A stretch of 64,000 nt of DNA from Rhizobium sp. NFR07 (GCF_900111905.1 NZ_FOKM01000013.1:1-64000); one strand, 5' to 3'; counted from the first letter of the stretch, positions 42,731 through 51,949 are shown. A program made the numbers and translations. Notes: generated by a model not told the origin, from the letters alone.

Positions 42731-43491
42731 CCGGCTCGCTGATCGTCGTCGGCCTCGGCCCCGGCAATCCGGACCAGATGACGCCGGAGGCTCTAGCGGC
42801 AGTTACGGCATCCACCGACTTTTTCGGCTATTTCCCGTATATCGACCGACTGAACCTCAGGCCCGATCAACGCCGCCACGCCTCCGACAACCGCGAGGAA
42901 CTGGCACGCGCCAAGGCGGCACTGGAGATGGCAGCAAAGGGCGGCAGGGTCTGCGTCGTCTCCGGCGGTGATCCTGGCGTCTTCGCCATGGCCGCTGCCG
43001 TCTGCGAGGCGATCGACGACGGCCCAGCGGAATGGCGCGAGATCGAGCTTTCCGTCGTGCCCGGCGTCACTGCCATGCTGGCTGTCGCGGCCAAGGCCGG
43101 TGCGCCGCTGGGGCACGATTTCTGTGCCATATCGCTGTCGAACAATCTCAAGCCCTGGGCCATCATCGAAAAGCGCCTCGTTGCGGCAGCAACGGCGGGC
43201 TTCGTCATGGCCTTCTACAATCCGATCAGCAAGGCGAGGCCGCACCAGCTCGGCGAAGCCTTCGACATCCTTCGCGCCCACCTGCCCGGCTCGGTACCGG
43301 TGATTTTCGGCCGCGCGGCGGGGCGTCCCGACGAGGCGATCCGCGTTGTGCCGCTGTCGGAGGCACAAGGGGAGATGGCCGACATGGCGACCTGCGTCAT
43401 CGTTGGCACGGCGGAGACACGGCTGATCGAACGTACCGGCCAGCGGCCGATCGTCTATTCGCCGCGCTTCCTGCGGGAGAGCTTCCAGTGA
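42727..43491 (+). CDS. cobJ: Precorrin-3B C17-methyltransferase
   Basis: Methylates C17 with ring contraction. The 254-aa protein begins MTGSLIVVGLGPGNPDQMTP and carries VCVVSGGDPGVFAMAA (about 78-93), VVPGVTAMLA and MAFYNPISKARPHQ (about 160-173). The ATG overlaps the cobI stop. The 3' end overlaps the antisense cobK by 37 bases, so the sense operon continues only beyond cobK with cobL. Confidence 0.94.
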   Translation: MTGSLIVVGLGPGNPDQMTPEALAAVTASTDFFGYFPYIDRLNLRPDQRRHASDNREELARAKAALEMAAKGGRVCVVSGGDPGVFAMAAAVCEAIDDGPAEWREIELSVVPGVTAMLAVAAKAGAPLGHDFCAISLSNNLKPWAIIEKRLVAAATAGFVMAFYNPISKARPHQLGEAFDILRAHLPGSVPVIFGRAAGRPDEAIRVVPLSEAQGEMADMATCVIVGTAETRLIERTGQRPIVYSPRFLRESFQ

Positions 43492-44222
43492 CGCGCCATG
43501 CCGGCAAGCTCCTCGACGCTTCTGGCCGACGGCACGTCCGGCAGGCGGGGGCGCTCGATCAGCACGACCTTGATACCGAGACGCCGGGCGGCAGCGATCT
43601 TGGCTGCGCTCGCGGCACCGCCGCTGTTCTTCGAGACGATCAGGTCGATCCCATGCTTTTCGAGCAGCTGGATCTCGTCCCACTCAGAGAACGGACCGCG
43701 GGCGGTGATGTAGGTGACATGCGGCAGCTGGAGCGGCGGTTCGACCGGGTCGACGCTGCGAACCAGATAGCGATGCTGTTTCATGACCTCGAAGGGCAGC
43801 AGTTCCTGCCGGCCGAGCGTCAGGAAAACCCGGCGCGGCGCAATGTCGAGCGCCTGGACGGCCGCAGGAATGTCGGCGACATCCTGCCAGCGATCACCCT
43901 TCTGCCGCGACCACGCAGGACGGCGCAGCGCCATGATATCGATGCCGGCGGCAACAGCAGCCTCCGCGGCGTTGCGCGAAATTCGCGCGGCGAACGGATG
44001 GGTCGCGTCGATCAGCAGGTCGATGCCGTTGTCGCGCATGAAATCTGCCAGCCCCTCGGGGCCGCCAAAGCCGCCGATACGCACCGGCACCGGCTGTTCG
44101 GCCGGCGCCTTGGTACGGCCGGCAAGCGAGAGCAGGATCTGGTAGTCGGGGCTCGTCGCCAATTGCGCCGCGAGCGCCTTGGCCTCGGCTGTGCCGCCCA
44201 GGATGAGGATGGAGTAAGTCAA
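43455..44222 (-). CDS. cobK: Precorrin-6A reductase
   Basis: NADPH-dependent reduction of precorrin-6A. The 255-aa protein begins TYSILILGGTAEAKALAAQL (Rossmann glycines), with LIDATHPFAARISRNA (about 80-95), VFLTLGRQEL and DLIVSKNSGGAAS (about 205-217). A TTG start is chosen because AGGAGG stands four bases upstream and it gives the conserved N-terminus. The frame opens 47 codons earlier but that part runs antisense through cobL. It is the only gene on this strand between cobJ and cobL. Confidence 0.9.
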   Translation of the reverse strand: MTYSILILGGTAEAKALAAQLATSPDYQILLSLAGRTKAPAEQPVPVRIGGFGGPEGLADFMRDNGIDLLIDATHPFAARISRNAAEAAVAAGIDIMALRRPAWSRQKGDRWQDVADIPAAVQALDIAPRRVFLTLGRQELLPFEVMKQHRYLVRSVDPVEPPLQLPHVTYITARGPFSEWDEIQLLEKHGIDLIVSKNSGGAASAAKIAAARRLGIKVVLIERPRLPDVPSARSVEELAGMARHWKLSRRKRGE

Positions 44223-44223
44223 A

Positions 44224-45474
44224 TTGCCTCCTGAATCAGAGAGAAGAGCTTTAAACCAAAGCCGCTGGCTGTCCATCGTCGGCATCGGCGAAGACGGTGT
44301 GAGGGGCCTTGGCAACAATGCAAGGGAAGCGATCACCCTTGCGTCGGTCGTGTTTGGTGGCAAACGGCACCTGGAGCTTGCGGCTCCGCTGATTTCAGGC
44401 GACGCACGCCCCTGGCCTGTCCCGTTCGACGCTGCGATGCGCGATGTCGTGGCGCTGCGTGGTCAGGCCGTCTGCGTGCTTGCCTCCGGCGATCCCTTCT
44501 TCTTCGGCGTCGGTGCTACACTGTCACGCCATATCGAGGCAGCGGAATTCATTACCTATCCGTCGCCCTCAGCCTTCTCGCTGGCTGCCTCGCGCCTCGG
44601 CTGGCCGTTGCAGGAGATCGAGACGGTCTCCTTGCATGGCCGTCCGCTCGACCTCGTGCGCCCGCTCTTACATGCCGGACGGCGGATCATCGCGCTAACT
44701 TCGGACGAGAAGGGACCGGCCGAGCTGGCAGAACTGCTTTCCGCAAGCGGTTTCGGCCAGTCGCGCATGATCGTGCTCGAAGCGCTCGGCGGCGAAGCGG
44801 AGCGCGTCCGCTCGAGCAGGGCGAACGAATTTGCAATGCGGGATATCAATATCCTGAATGTCGTCGCGATCGAGGTCGTGGCGGATGTCGCCGCGCGCGT
44901 TCTGCCGCGCGGCTTCGGGCTGGATGATGCGCTCTTCGAACATGACGGCCAGATCACCAAACGGGAGATCCGCGCGCTCACATTGTCGACGCTCAGCCCG
45001 CGGCGTGGCGAACTGCTCTGGGATATCGGCGCCGGTTCGGGCTCGATTAGCATCGAATGGATGCTGGCCGATCCGTCGATGAAGGCGATCGCCATCGAAG
45101 GGCATCCGGAACGCGCCGCCCGCATCACACGCAACGCCGCCGCCTTCGGCATGCCGGGGCTAGTTCTGGTCGAAGGCGAGGCACCGAAAGCGCTCGATGA
45201 CCTCCCGCAACCGGACGCGATCTTCATCGGCGGTGGCGGCAGCGAACCCGGTGTCTTCGACGCAGCCCTCGAAGCGCTGAAACCCGGCGGCCGGCTGGTT
45301 GCCAATGCCGTGACGCTGGAAATGGAAGCCGTGCTTCTGGCCGCACAGGCGAAACTCGGCGGAAGCCTGATCCGCATCGAGGTGTCGCGTGCGGCACCGG
45401 TCGGCTCCATGCAGGGCTGGAAACCGGCTATGCCGGTGACGCAGTGGAGCTGGACGAAGGGAGCCGAACAGTGA
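44224..45474 (+). CDS. cobL: Precorrin-6Y C5,15-methyltransferase (decarboxylating), CobL
   Basis: Bifunctional enzyme: methylates C5 and C15 and decarboxylates the acetate arm. The 416-aa protein has an N-terminal CbiE-like methylase (LSIVGIGEDGVRGLG, then VCVLASGDPFFFGVGATL) and a C-terminal CbiT-like methyltransferase (LWDIGAGSGSISIEWMLADP, about 262-281). The frame begins with a TTG one base away from the divergent cobK start. No better start precedes the first methylase motif. Its end overlaps cobE. Confidence 0.92.
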   Translation: MPPESERRALNQSRWLSIVGIGEDGVRGLGNNAREAITLASVVFGGKRHLELAAPLISGDARPWPVPFDAAMRDVVALRGQAVCVLASGDPFFFGVGATLSRHIEAAEFITYPSPSAFSLAASRLGWPLQEIETVSLHGRPLDLVRPLLHAGRRIIALTSDEKGPAELAELLSASGFGQSRMIVLEALGGEAERVRSSRANEFAMRDINILNVVAIEVVADVAARVLPRGFGLDDALFEHDGQITKREIRALTLSTLSPRRGELLWDIGAGSGSISIEWMLADPSMKAIAIEGHPERAARITRNAAAFGMPGLVLVEGEAPKALDDLPQPDAIFIGGGGSEPGVFDAALEALKPGGRLVANAVTLEMEAVLLAAQAKLGGSLIRIEVSRAAPVGSMQGWKPAMPVTQWSWTKGAEQ

Positions 45475-45857
45475 TCGTTGCCGGTCTCGGTTGCCGTAAA
45501 GGCACCACGCAAGAAGATCTTCTGTCGGCGCTGGATGCCGCCTGCATGGAAGCCGGTATTTCACGTGAATCCATCGCAGCGCTCGCAACCGGCGAGATCA
45601 AGCGGGAGGAGCCGGGTATCCTGCAGCTGGCGGAAAAGCTTGGGCTTCCGCTCCACGTCGTCACCGACGACGCTCTGTTGGAGGCCGAACCGCGGACGAA
45701 AACCGTCTCGCGCCACAGCCTTGCCAAGACGCTCTCGTCCAGCCTGTCGGAGGCGGCGGCACTGGCCGCGGCGGGAGAGACATCCGAAATCATCGTGCCG
45801 CGGCTGATCTCGCAAGGCGCCACCTGCGCGCTCGCAGAATCCAAGGAAAGCCCATGA
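45471..45857 (+). CDS. cobE: CobE / CbiG C-terminal domain protein
   Basis: A 128-aa cobalamin pathway protein homologous to the C-terminal domain of CbiG. It has the fingerprint VAGLGCRKGTTQEDLLSAL at the N-terminus, ATGEIKREEPGILQLAEKLGL (in pieces about 40-60) and the late GATCALA segment. The GTG start overlaps the cobL stop, with the next gene cobM overlapping in turn. In the aerobic pathway its precise job is unsettled. Confidence 0.88.
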   Translation: MIVAGLGCRKGTTQEDLLSALDAACMEAGISRESIAALATGEIKREEPGILQLAEKLGLPLHVVTDDALLEAEPRTKTVSRHSLAKTLSSSLSEAAALAAAGETSEIIVPRLISQGATCALAESKESP

Positions 45858-46651
45858 CCGTTCATTTCATCGGCGCCGGACCGGGTGCTGCAGACCTGAT
45901 CACCGTGCGCGGCCGCGATATCCTCGCCCGCTCGCCGGTCTGCCTCTATGCCGGATCGATCATGCCGAAGGAACTGCTCGACTGGTGCCCCAAAGACGCC
46001 CGCATCGTCGATACAGGTTCCTTGTCGCTGGACGAGATCGAGGCCGAATATGTTGCTGCCCACAAGGCCGGCAAGGATGTGGCACGGCTGCATTCCGGCG
46101 ATCTCTCCGTCTGGAGCGCGGTGGCCGAGCAGATCCGCCGGCTGGAAAAGCACGGTATCGACTACACGCTGACACCCGGCGTGCCATCCTTTGCCGCAGC
46201 GGCGGCCGCCTTGAAGCGCGAGCTGACCATCCCGGAAGTGGCCCAGAGCCTCGTGCTCACCCGTGTCTCGGGCCGTGCCTCGAAAATGCCGGATGGCGAG
46301 ACGCTGAAAGCATTTGGCGCGACGGGCGCAACGCTGGCGATCCATCTCGCCATTCATGCGCTCGGCAAGATCGTAGAGGAATTGACGCCGCTTTACGGCG
46401 CCGATTGCCCGGTTGCGATCGTCGTTCGCGCCTCATGGCCGGAAGAGCGGATCATCCGCGGCACACTCGCCGATATCGAGGCGAAGCTGGCTGAAGATCC
46501 GGCCGAACGTACGGCGCTGATCTTTGTCGGCAAAGGCCTTGGCGCCTCCGATTTCGTCGAAAGCCAGCTTTACAATGCCGACTATGTAAGGCGATTCCGG
46601 CCCGGCTGGGATCAGCTGCGCGAAGGCCAGGCAGACAAGGGGTCGGAATGA
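45854..46651 (+). CDS. cobM: Precorrin-4 C11-methyltransferase
   Basis: Methylates C11. The 265-aa protein starts TVHFIGAGPGAADLITVRG, with SPVCLYAGSIMPKELL (about 30-45), VARLHSGDLSVWSAVAEQ and TPGVPSFAAAAAALKRELT (about 107-125), all typical of this methylase. Its last 40 bases overlap the convergent cbiD gene. Confidence 0.95.
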   Translation: MTVHFIGAGPGAADLITVRGRDILARSPVCLYAGSIMPKELLDWCPKDARIVDTGSLSLDEIEAEYVAAHKAGKDVARLHSGDLSVWSAVAEQIRRLEKHGIDYTLTPGVPSFAAAAAALKRELTIPEVAQSLVLTRVSGRASKMPDGETLKAFGATGATLAIHLAIHALGKIVEELTPLYGADCPVAIVVRASWPEERIIRGTLADIEAKLAEDPAERTALIFVGKGLGASDFVESQLYNADYVRRFRPGWDQLREGQADKGSE

Positions 46652-47748
46652 TCGGAAGGCGTGAATTCGGTCTTTCCGACAAGCTGGCCCTGGCGGTCAA
46701 AGACCAGGATTTCCAATGCGATGGCGGGATCGCCAAGTGCCTTGGCCGCCGTTTTCCAGGCAAGCGTGGCCACACGGTCGCCAAGCGCGAGCCCCTGTTC
46801 ACCGGCAAGCTGAAAGGCATGCGAGACGGTGTTTGCGGCAATGATGCGCGCCACCAGATCGGCATCCGCGCCGGCCTCCCTCGCGACCTTGGCAAGGGCT
46901 TCGAGATCGGCAAGCCCGCGCTTGGAATGGACGTCGAGCATGCCCTGAGCGAGCTTCGTCATCTTGGCGACGCCGCCGGCGATCGTGACCTTGGGAACCG
47001 GGTGGCTGCGGACATATTTCAGCATGCCGCCGACGAAATCACCCATGTCGATCAGCGCGATCTCGGACAGGCCGTGATAGGCCTGCGCCGCCTTTTCAGA
47101 CGTGTTGCCGGTGGCGCCGGAAATGTGGTCGAGGCCGGCGGCACGCGCCACGTCGATGCCGCGCCAGATGGAATGGATCCAGGACGCGCAGGAAAACGGA
47201 ATGACGATGCCGGTTGTGCCAAGGATCGATATCCCGCCGAGAATGCCGAGCCGGCCGTTCAGCGTGCGCTCGGCGATCTTCTCGCCGTCGGCAACGGAAA
47301 TCTCGACCTCGAAATCCTTCTCGCCGTGAGAGACCTCGGCAATGGCCTGGGCGATCATCCTGCGCGGCACGGGGTTGATGGACGGTTCGCCGGGCGGCAG
47401 CGGCAAACCGAGCCGCGTCACCGTGCCAACACCCGGCCCCGCCTTGAAGGTGATGCCTGTTCCCGGCAGGCCGCGACGCACCGTACTCATGATCAGCGCA
47501 CCGTGGGTGACGTCGGGATCGTCACCGGCGTCCTTGACGATGCCGGCCTTGGCAAAACCATCACCGCGTTCCTCGGTCGCGAGCGCGAAGCCCGGCCTCT
47601 GTCCACCGGGCAGCGTTACCTCCACCATGGCTGGAAACTCGCCGGTTATCAGCGCAAGACAGGCAGCCTTGCTGGCAGCGGCCGCACAGGTTCCCGTGGT
47701 CCAGCCACGACGCAGGTTCTTGCTTTCTGGTTCAATGGCCGCTTCCAT
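46612..47748 (-). CDS. cbiD: CbiD-type precorrin-5B C1-methyltransferase
   Basis: Performs the C1 methylation/deacylation step. The 378-aa protein begins with the family mark LRRGWTTGTCAAAASKAA and contains VTLPGGQR, AGIVKDAGDDPDVTHGA (about 75-91), PGVGTVTRLGLPLPPGEPSINP and GTTGIVIPFSCASWI. CbiD is the anaerobic-pathway counterpart of CobF. Here it lies within an otherwise aerobic set. I choose the ATG 12 codons inside the open frame, as the outer codon is a TTG without a ribosome site. It is antisense to the operon, convergent with cobM and divergent from cobA. Confidence 0.92.
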   Translation of the reverse strand: MEAAIEPESKNLRRGWTTGTCAAAASKAACLALITGEFPAMVEVTLPGGQRPGFALATEERGDGFAKAGIVKDAGDDPDVTHGALIMSTVRRGLPGTGITFKAGPGVGTVTRLGLPLPPGEPSINPVPRRMIAQAIAEVSHGEKDFEVEISVADGEKIAERTLNGRLGILGGISILGTTGIVIPFSCASWIHSIWRGIDVARAAGLDHISGATGNTSEKAAQAYHGLSEIALIDMGDFVGGMLKYVRSHPVPKVTIAGGVAKMTKLAQGMLDVHSKRGLADLEALAKVAREAGADADLVARIIAANTVSHAFQLAGEQGLALGDRVATLAWKTAAKALGDPAIALEILVFDRQGQLVGKTEFTPSDHSDPLSAWPSRS

Positions 47749-47795
47749 GGCCGTTTCTATAGCCCGGCCGTCATCGGCCGGCAAAAGGTTTGCAC

Positions 47796-48599
47796 ATGCG
47801 CATGAATGAGTTGATCGAAACGATCGTCGAGGCTCCCGAATTTACCCCCGGCCATGTCTGGCTCGCTGGCGCCGGTCCCGGCCACCCGCGCTATCTCACG
47901 CTCGAAGTGGCGGATGCGCTGAAGAAGGCAGACGTGATCGTTCACGATGCGCTGGTGTCCGACGCCGTACTCGCGCTGGCGGAAACGAAGGAGCTTATCT
48001 TCGTCGGCAAACGCGGCGGCAAGCCCTCGGTGGCGCAGGACGATATCACGGCGAAACTGATCGAGCTCGCCAAGGCAGGCAAGCGCGTGCTGCGGCTGAA
48101 GGGCGGCGATCCCTTCATCTTCGGCCGCGGCGGTGAAGAGGCGGAAGCGCTGGTGAAGGAGAACATTTCCTTCCGTATACTGCCAGGCATGACTTCGGCG
48201 CTCGCCGCACTCGCTTCCGCAAATATCCCGGCCACCATGCGCGGCATCAGCCGCTCGATCACGCTGGCGACCGGCCATGCCGCCGGCACACCGGGAGATC
48301 TCGACTGGAAGGCGTTGGCCAGGACCGGCGAACCTATTGTCGTCTACATGGGTGTCAGCACGATCGGAACGATCTCCAGGCTTCTGATGGAGGGTGGTCT
48401 GGCCGCAGACACGCCGGTAGCGGTGCTGATGGCCGCGACAACGCCCAACGAGCGGTCGATGACGGCAACGCTTGCGACGGTCGAAGCGGAAGTGGCGCGC
48501 CAGAACTTTGCTGCGCCGGCACTGATCGTCATCGGCAGGATCGTCAACATGCAGGCCGTACTTTCGGGGCAGCCGGTTGTTGAGGGCGGCAAACCATGA
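47796..48599 (+). CDS. cobA: Uroporphyrinogen-III C-methyltransferase (SUMT)
   Basis: Makes precorrin-2, the entry to corrins (and siroheme). The 267-aa single-domain enzyme has VWLAGAGPGHPRYLTLEVADAL (in pieces about 21-42), VIVHDALVS, VGKRGGKPS, VLRLKGGDPFIFGRGGEEAE and ALASANIPATMRGISRSITLATGH. It lacks the CysG oxidase/chelatase part. The ATG with AAAGG eight bases upstream is taken. Another ATG two codons later is possible. It overlaps cobB by four bases. Confidence 0.95.
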   Translation: MRMNELIETIVEAPEFTPGHVWLAGAGPGHPRYLTLEVADALKKADVIVHDALVSDAVLALAETKELIFVGKRGGKPSVAQDDITAKLIELAKAGKRVLRLKGGDPFIFGRGGEEAEALVKENISFRILPGMTSALAALASANIPATMRGISRSITLATGHAAGTPGDLDWKALARTGEPIVVYMGVSTIGTISRLLMEGGLAADTPVAVLMAATTPNERSMTATLATVEAEVARQNFAAPALIVIGRIVNMQAVLSGQPVVEGGKP

Positions 48600-49909
48600 C
48601 GGCCCGCGCACTCATCATCGGCGCGCCGCGCTCGGGCTCCGGCAAGACGAGCGTGACGATCGGCCTCCTGCGCGCCTTCCAGCGGCGGGGAGTGAAGGTG
48701 CGCGGTATCAAGACGGGTCCGGATTACATCGACCCCGGCTTCCACGAGGCGGCGACCCGCCTGCCCGGCCTCAATCTCGACAGCTGGGCGATGGCGCCCG
48801 ACCTGTTGCGGCATCTGGCGCGCGAACAGGCGGAAGATGCCGAACTGATCCTGATCGAAAGCGCCATGGGCCTTTTCGACGGCATATTGAGCGAGCCGAA
48901 CCGCTCTGGTGCAGCCTCGGACCTCGCACGGCTCTTCGGCCTGCCCGTGCTGCTGGTGCTCGACGTCTCCGGCCAGAGCCAGACCGCCGCAGCCATCGCC
49001 TGCGGCTTCATGAACTACGATGCGAATGTGAAAATGGCGGCCTGCGTCCTGAACCGCGCCGGTAGCGAGCGACACAAGAAGCTGTCCGGCGAAGCGATCG
49101 AGGCGATCGGTCTGCCCGTCGTCGGCACTGTCCTGCGCGATCCGACACTCGTCCTGCCCGAGCGTCACCTCGGACTGGTGCAGGCGAGCGAACATCCGGA
49201 AATGGACGCCCATATCGACCGATTGGCGGATGCGATGGAACGCTCGCTCGATCTCGACGCAATTTTCGAAGCTGCAAAGCCGTTCGACATCCCGATGGGT
49301 TCGACGCAAAAGGCACTGCAGCCGCCCGGCCAGCGGATTGCTCTGGCGGAGGATGCGGCCTTCACCTTCCTCTACCCGCATATCAAGCGCGAATGGCGGA
49401 TCCTGGGGGCCGAAATCATCCCCTTCTCGCCGCTCGCCGACGAAGCGCCGCCGGCCGATTGCGACATCTGCTGGCTGCCCGGCGGGTATCCGGAATTGCA
49501 CGCCGACAAGCTCGCCTCCGCCGAAAACTTCAAAACCGGCCTGAAAGCATTTTCCGAAACCAAGCCGGTGCATGGCGAATGCGGTGGCTACATGGTACTG
49601 GGTGAGGCGCTGGAAGATGCCGATGGCGTGACCCACGCCATGACCGGGTTGCTGTCCCACTCCACCAGTTTCGCCAAGCGCAAGATGAACCTCGGCTACC
49701 GCCGGGCAAGCCTGCTGGGACCCTGCGCGATCGGTGCGACGGGTGACGTCGTGCGCGGCCACGAGTTCCATTATGCCCGCGTGACGGATCCCGGCGACGA
49801 CCAACCTCTCGCCATGATTGCAGACGGTATCGGCACCGAGATTGGGCCTTCGGGCGGAAAGCGAGGCCACGTGAGCGGCACGTTCTTCCATGCGATAGCG
49901 CGCAACTGA
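48596..49909 (+). CDS. cobB: Hydrogenobyrinic acid a,c-diamide synthase
   Basis: ATP- and glutamine-dependent amidation of side chains a and c, producing the CobNST substrate. The 437-aa protein has an N-terminal dethiobiotin-synthetase-like ATP domain (IIGAPRSGSGKTSVTIGLLRAF, in pieces residues 6-27, and TGPDYIDPGFH) and a C-terminal amidotransferase domain with the Cys motif HGECGGYMVLGEAL (about 326-339) and GHEFHYARV. Last gene of the cob run. Confidence 0.95.
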   Translation: MTARALIIGAPRSGSGKTSVTIGLLRAFQRRGVKVRGIKTGPDYIDPGFHEAATRLPGLNLDSWAMAPDLLRHLAREQAEDAELILIESAMGLFDGILSEPNRSGAASDLARLFGLPVLLVLDVSGQSQTAAAIACGFMNYDANVKMAACVLNRAGSERHKKLSGEAIEAIGLPVVGTVLRDPTLVLPERHLGLVQASEHPEMDAHIDRLADAMERSLDLDAIFEAAKPFDIPMGSTQKALQPPGQRIALAEDAAFTFLYPHIKREWRILGAEIIPFSPLADEAPPADCDICWLPGGYPELHADKLASAENFKTGLKAFSETKPVHGECGGYMVLGEALEDADGVTHAMTGLLSHSTSFAKRKMNLGYRRASLLGPCAIGATGDVVRGHEFHYARVTDPGDDQPLAMIADGIGTEIGPSGGKRGHVSGTFFHAIARN

Positions 49910-50133
49910 GCCGATCGGCCACCCGCTTGACAGTGGTCAAATTTTCGCAACCCATGGGCGGTTGCCAAATGTGTCGCATCAAAGGCAATTAATGTCGTAG
50001 CGAAGGCACATCCGCGCGGCAACGCGCCCATAATCTTTATCAAGCCTCAACGGGCCTTCGATCACAGAGCAGAAACTCCCCGAGGCAAAAGAGCTCACAT
50101 CCAAGAGCCGGGGACTGCACAAGAAAGGAAGTT
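49910..50133. other. Leader region of the peptide ABC transporter
   Basis: Between cobB and the first small frame of the transporter operon. An inverted repeat TTGAC/GTCAA (49927-49940) could be an operator or contain a -35. No confident promoter or terminator was found. Confidence 0.35.
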
Positions 50134-50250
50134 ATGTCGGCGGCAACCGAACCATTTCCCACGATCGACAGCATGAAACGCTATCCGCCACGGAAGAGGA
50201 AACCGGGCGAGATGGCGCAGAAAACAGACGCAGTCTCCTGCATCGGATAA
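50134..50250 (+). CDS. Small leader protein candidate (38 aa) ahead of the ABC transporter
   Basis: A complete 38-codon frame with a strong AAAGGAAG ribosome site five bases before ATG. The stop lies 14 bases ahead of the binding-protein start. The peptide is basic in the middle (KRYPPRKRKPGE), has no membrane span and ends SCIG. Position and ribosome site suggest either a translated leader that influences the transporter gene or a small protein. It is not a known attenuator with a run of one amino acid. Confidence 0.45.
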   Translation: MSAATEPFPTIDSMKRYPPRKRKPGEMAQKTDAVSCIG

Positions 50251-50264
50251 AAGGGAACCGGGAA

Positions 50265-51854
50265 ATGAATGACTTCACCAAATATCTTGCCGGCCGCGTG
50301 ACGGCTGGCGGCATGAACCGCCGAGAATTCATGGGCCGCAGCATGGCCGCCGGCCTGACGCTCTCTGCCGCAGGCACTCTCTTCGCCAACAGCGTATCCG
50401 CACAGGCACCCCAGAAGGGTGGCAGCTTGAAGCTCGGCCTCGAAGGCGGCGCGACCACCGATAGTATCGACCCCGCCAAGGCAACCTCCCAGGTCATGTT
50501 CGTCGCCGTGCGCACCTGGGGCGACACGCTGGTCGAAACCCATCCCGAGACCCGCGCACCGATCCCGTCGCTCGCCGAATCCTGGGAACCTTCGCCGGAT
50601 GCCAAGACCTGGACCTTCAAGATCCGCAAGGGCGTAACTTTCCACGACGGCAAGGAAATGACCGTCGATGATGTGGTCGCGACTCTGAAGCGCCATAGCG
50701 ACGAGAAGACGGAATCGGGCGCCGCCGGCGTGATGAAATCCATCAAGTCGATCGAGAACAAGAGTGGCGACCTGGTCGTGACGCTCGATTCTCCAAATGC
50801 CGACCTTCCGGCGATCTTCACCGACTACCATCTCGTGATCCAGCCGAATGGCGGCGTCGACAATCCGACCGCCGGTGTCGGCACCGGCCCCTACAAGGTC
50901 AAGAGCTTCGAACCCGGCGTTCGCATGACCTTCGAGAAGAACGAGAACGACTGGCGCACCGACCGCGGATATGTCGAGACGATCGAGCTCATCACCATGA
51001 ACGACGCGACCGCCCGCGTCGCAGCGCTGGCCTCCGGCCAGGTGCAGTTCATCAACCGTGTCGATCCGAAGACGGTATCACTCCTGACCCGCGCACCGAC
51101 GGTACAGCTGCTGACCACGGCAGGCGGCGGCCATTACGTCTTCATCATGCACTGTGACAAGGCGCCCTTCGACAACAACGATCTCCGCATGGCGCTGAAA
51201 TACGCGATCAACCGCGAGGAAATGGTCCAGCGCATTCTCGGCGGCTACGGCAAGGTCGGCAACGATTTCCCGATCAACGACACCTATGCGCTCTTCCCCG
51301 AAGGGATCGAGCAGCGCGCCTATGATCCCGACAAGGCGGCCTTCCACTACAAGAAGTCCGGCCATAGCGGATCGGTTCTGCTGCGCACGTCCGAAGTCGC
51401 CTTCCCCGGCGCCGTCGACGCCTCCGTCCTGTTCCAGCAGAGCGCCAAGAAGGCCGGCATCGACATCGAGATCAAGCGCGAGCCGGGCGACGGCTACTGG
51501 TCGAACGTCTGGAACGTGCAGCCCTTCTCCGCCTCCTATTGGGGCAGCCGCGCGACGCAGGACCAGTTCTATTCCGGCGCCTATCTGTCGACCGCGGACT
51601 GGAACGACACGCGCTTCAAGAACGAGACCTTCGACAAGCTTCTGATCTCCGCCCGTGGCGAACTGGACGAGGCCAAGCGCCGCGACATGTATCGCCAGAT
51701 GGCGATGCTGGTGCGCGACGAAGGCGGCACGATCCTGCCGATGTTCAACGACTTCGTGAACGCCGGTTCCAAGAAGCTGATGGGCTATGTCAGCGACATC
51801 GGCAACGACATGTCGAACGGCTATGTTGCAAGCCGGGTCTGGTTCAGCGCCTGA
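50265..51854 (+). CDS. Peptide/nickel-type ABC transporter substrate-binding protein (family 5), Tat-exported
   Basis: A 529-aa periplasmic solute receptor of the DppA/OppA class. The N-terminus has a twin-arginine signal (MNRREFMGRS at residues 17-26, then hydrophobic AAGLTLSAAGTLFA and VSAQA cleavage region). Family marks are TFKIRKGVTFHDGKEMTVDDV (in pieces about 121-141) and VGTGPYKVKSFEPG. Ligands are probably di- or oligopeptides or similar amphiphiles. First main gene of a five-gene operon: receptor, permease, permease, ATPase, hydrolase. Confidence 0.9.
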   Translation: MNDFTKYLAGRVTAGGMNRREFMGRSMAAGLTLSAAGTLFANSVSAQAPQKGGSLKLGLEGGATTDSIDPAKATSQVMFVAVRTWGDTLVETHPETRAPIPSLAESWEPSPDAKTWTFKIRKGVTFHDGKEMTVDDVVATLKRHSDEKTESGAAGVMKSIKSIENKSGDLVVTLDSPNADLPAIFTDYHLVIQPNGGVDNPTAGVGTGPYKVKSFEPGVRMTFEKNENDWRTDRGYVETIELITMNDATARVAALASGQVQFINRVDPKTVSLLTRAPTVQLLTTAGGGHYVFIMHCDKAPFDNNDLRMALKYAINREEMVQRILGGYGKVGNDFPINDTYALFPEGIEQRAYDPDKAAFHYKKSGHSGSVLLRTSEVAFPGAVDASVLFQQSAKKAGIDIEIKREPGDGYWSNVWNVQPFSASYWGSRATQDQFYSGAYLSTADWNDTRFKNETFDKLLISARGELDEAKRRDMYRQMAMLVRDEGGTILPMFNDFVNAGSKKLMGYVSDIGNDMSNGYVASRVWFSA

Positions 51855-51892
51855 TCCTCTCAATGAGCGTCTAGCTCACCGATGAATATGGA

Positions 51893-51913
51893 CCGCAGGG
51901 CAGAGCCCTGCGG
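51893..51913 (+). other. Strong hairpin after the binding-protein gene
   Basis: Stem CCGCAGGG/CCCTGCGG with a 5-base loop in the 95-base gap before the first permease and without a T-tract. Such hairpins commonly protect the receptor mRNA from decay and lower permease expression. Confidence 0.5.
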
Positions 51914-51949
51914 CCTCGACACTTCATTTCGGAAACGGGATCGCGCCAT

